This document shows, in pieces, positions 5,462 to 5,495 of a stretch of 5,495 bases of DNA (within the stretch, counting starts at the first letter, position 1; every line of letters begins with the position of its first letter). Origin of the DNA: Thermoplasmata archaeon (lineage in GTDB: Archaea; Thermoplasmatota; Thermoplasmata; Thermoplasmatales; Thermoplasmataceae); the NCBI GenBank assembly GCA_021797025.1, contig JAKAAK010000214.1:1-5495 (forward strand), written 5' to 3'. The notes beneath the pieces are model-generated. The model was not told the DNA's origin. It saw only the letters and a program-made list of their open reading frames with translations, and made no database searches. Position numbers and translations under genes: made by a program.

Positions 5462-5491
5462 ATTTTGTTATAAATTTATTGACAACAAAAT
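5462..5491 (+). terminator. AT-rich inverted repeat downstream of Erv-Vit1, possible transcript end
   Basis: ATTTTGTT (5462-5469) and AACAAAAT (5484-5491) are perfect 8-base complements around a 14-base loop, 17 bases after the stop codon. It could form a weak hairpin at a transcript end. The loop also contains TTATAAATTTA (5468-5478), which reads like a TATA box, so this may instead be a promoter for a gene beyond the window. Confidence 0.35.
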
Positions 5492-5495
5492 CGGA

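Overview
The window looks like chromosome of an archaeon of the order Thermoplasmatales (a Ferroplasma, Acidiplasma or Cuniculiplasma type; the genus is inferred, not shown). The evidence is an archaeal-type Holliday junction resolvase (Hjc), AT-rich DNA with heavy ATA/AGG/AGA codon use, very tight gene packing, and several start codons that lie about 23-29 bases downstream of a TATA-like element with no Shine-Dalgarno sequence, as expected for leaderless transcripts. An iron-handling Erv-Vit1 membrane protein also fits an iron-rich acidic habitat.

Layout: (1) positions 1-238, minus strand, an Lrp/AsnC-type ligand-binding (RAM) protein without a DNA-binding domain, cut by the window edge. (2) 321-929, plus, thymidine kinase. 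(3) 931-1638, minus, a carbamate-kinase-like protein of the amino acid kinase fold in which every nucleotide- and substrate-binding motif I can align is degenerate. (4) 1701-2183, plus, a hotdog acyl-CoA thioesterase, followed after 10 bases by (5) 2194-2709, plus, Hjc; these two probably share a transcript. (6) 2704-4056, minus, a class III PLP aminotransferase or amino-acid racemase whose 3' end overlaps hjc by 6 bases. (7) 4057-4454, a 398-bp, very AT-rich intergenic stretch holding promoters and a 42-codon remnant of an archaeal AAA-type ATPase gene with its Walker A motif intact. (8) 4455-5444, plus, a ferritin-like/VIT1 fusion. The last 51 bases hold an AT-rich inverted repeat and a TATA-like element.

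The genes do not form one pathway: nucleotide salvage, lipid/CoA metabolism, recombination, amino-acid metabolism and iron detoxification sit side by side, mostly as single genes with their own promoters. The items most worth a second look are the apparent pseudokinase at 931-1638, the enlarged Hjc, the ATPase remnant at 4259-4387, and the Erv-Vit1 gene with a small inverted repeat abutting its TATA box. I see no CRISPR array, tRNA, rRNA, complete mobile element or clearly new multi-gene system.
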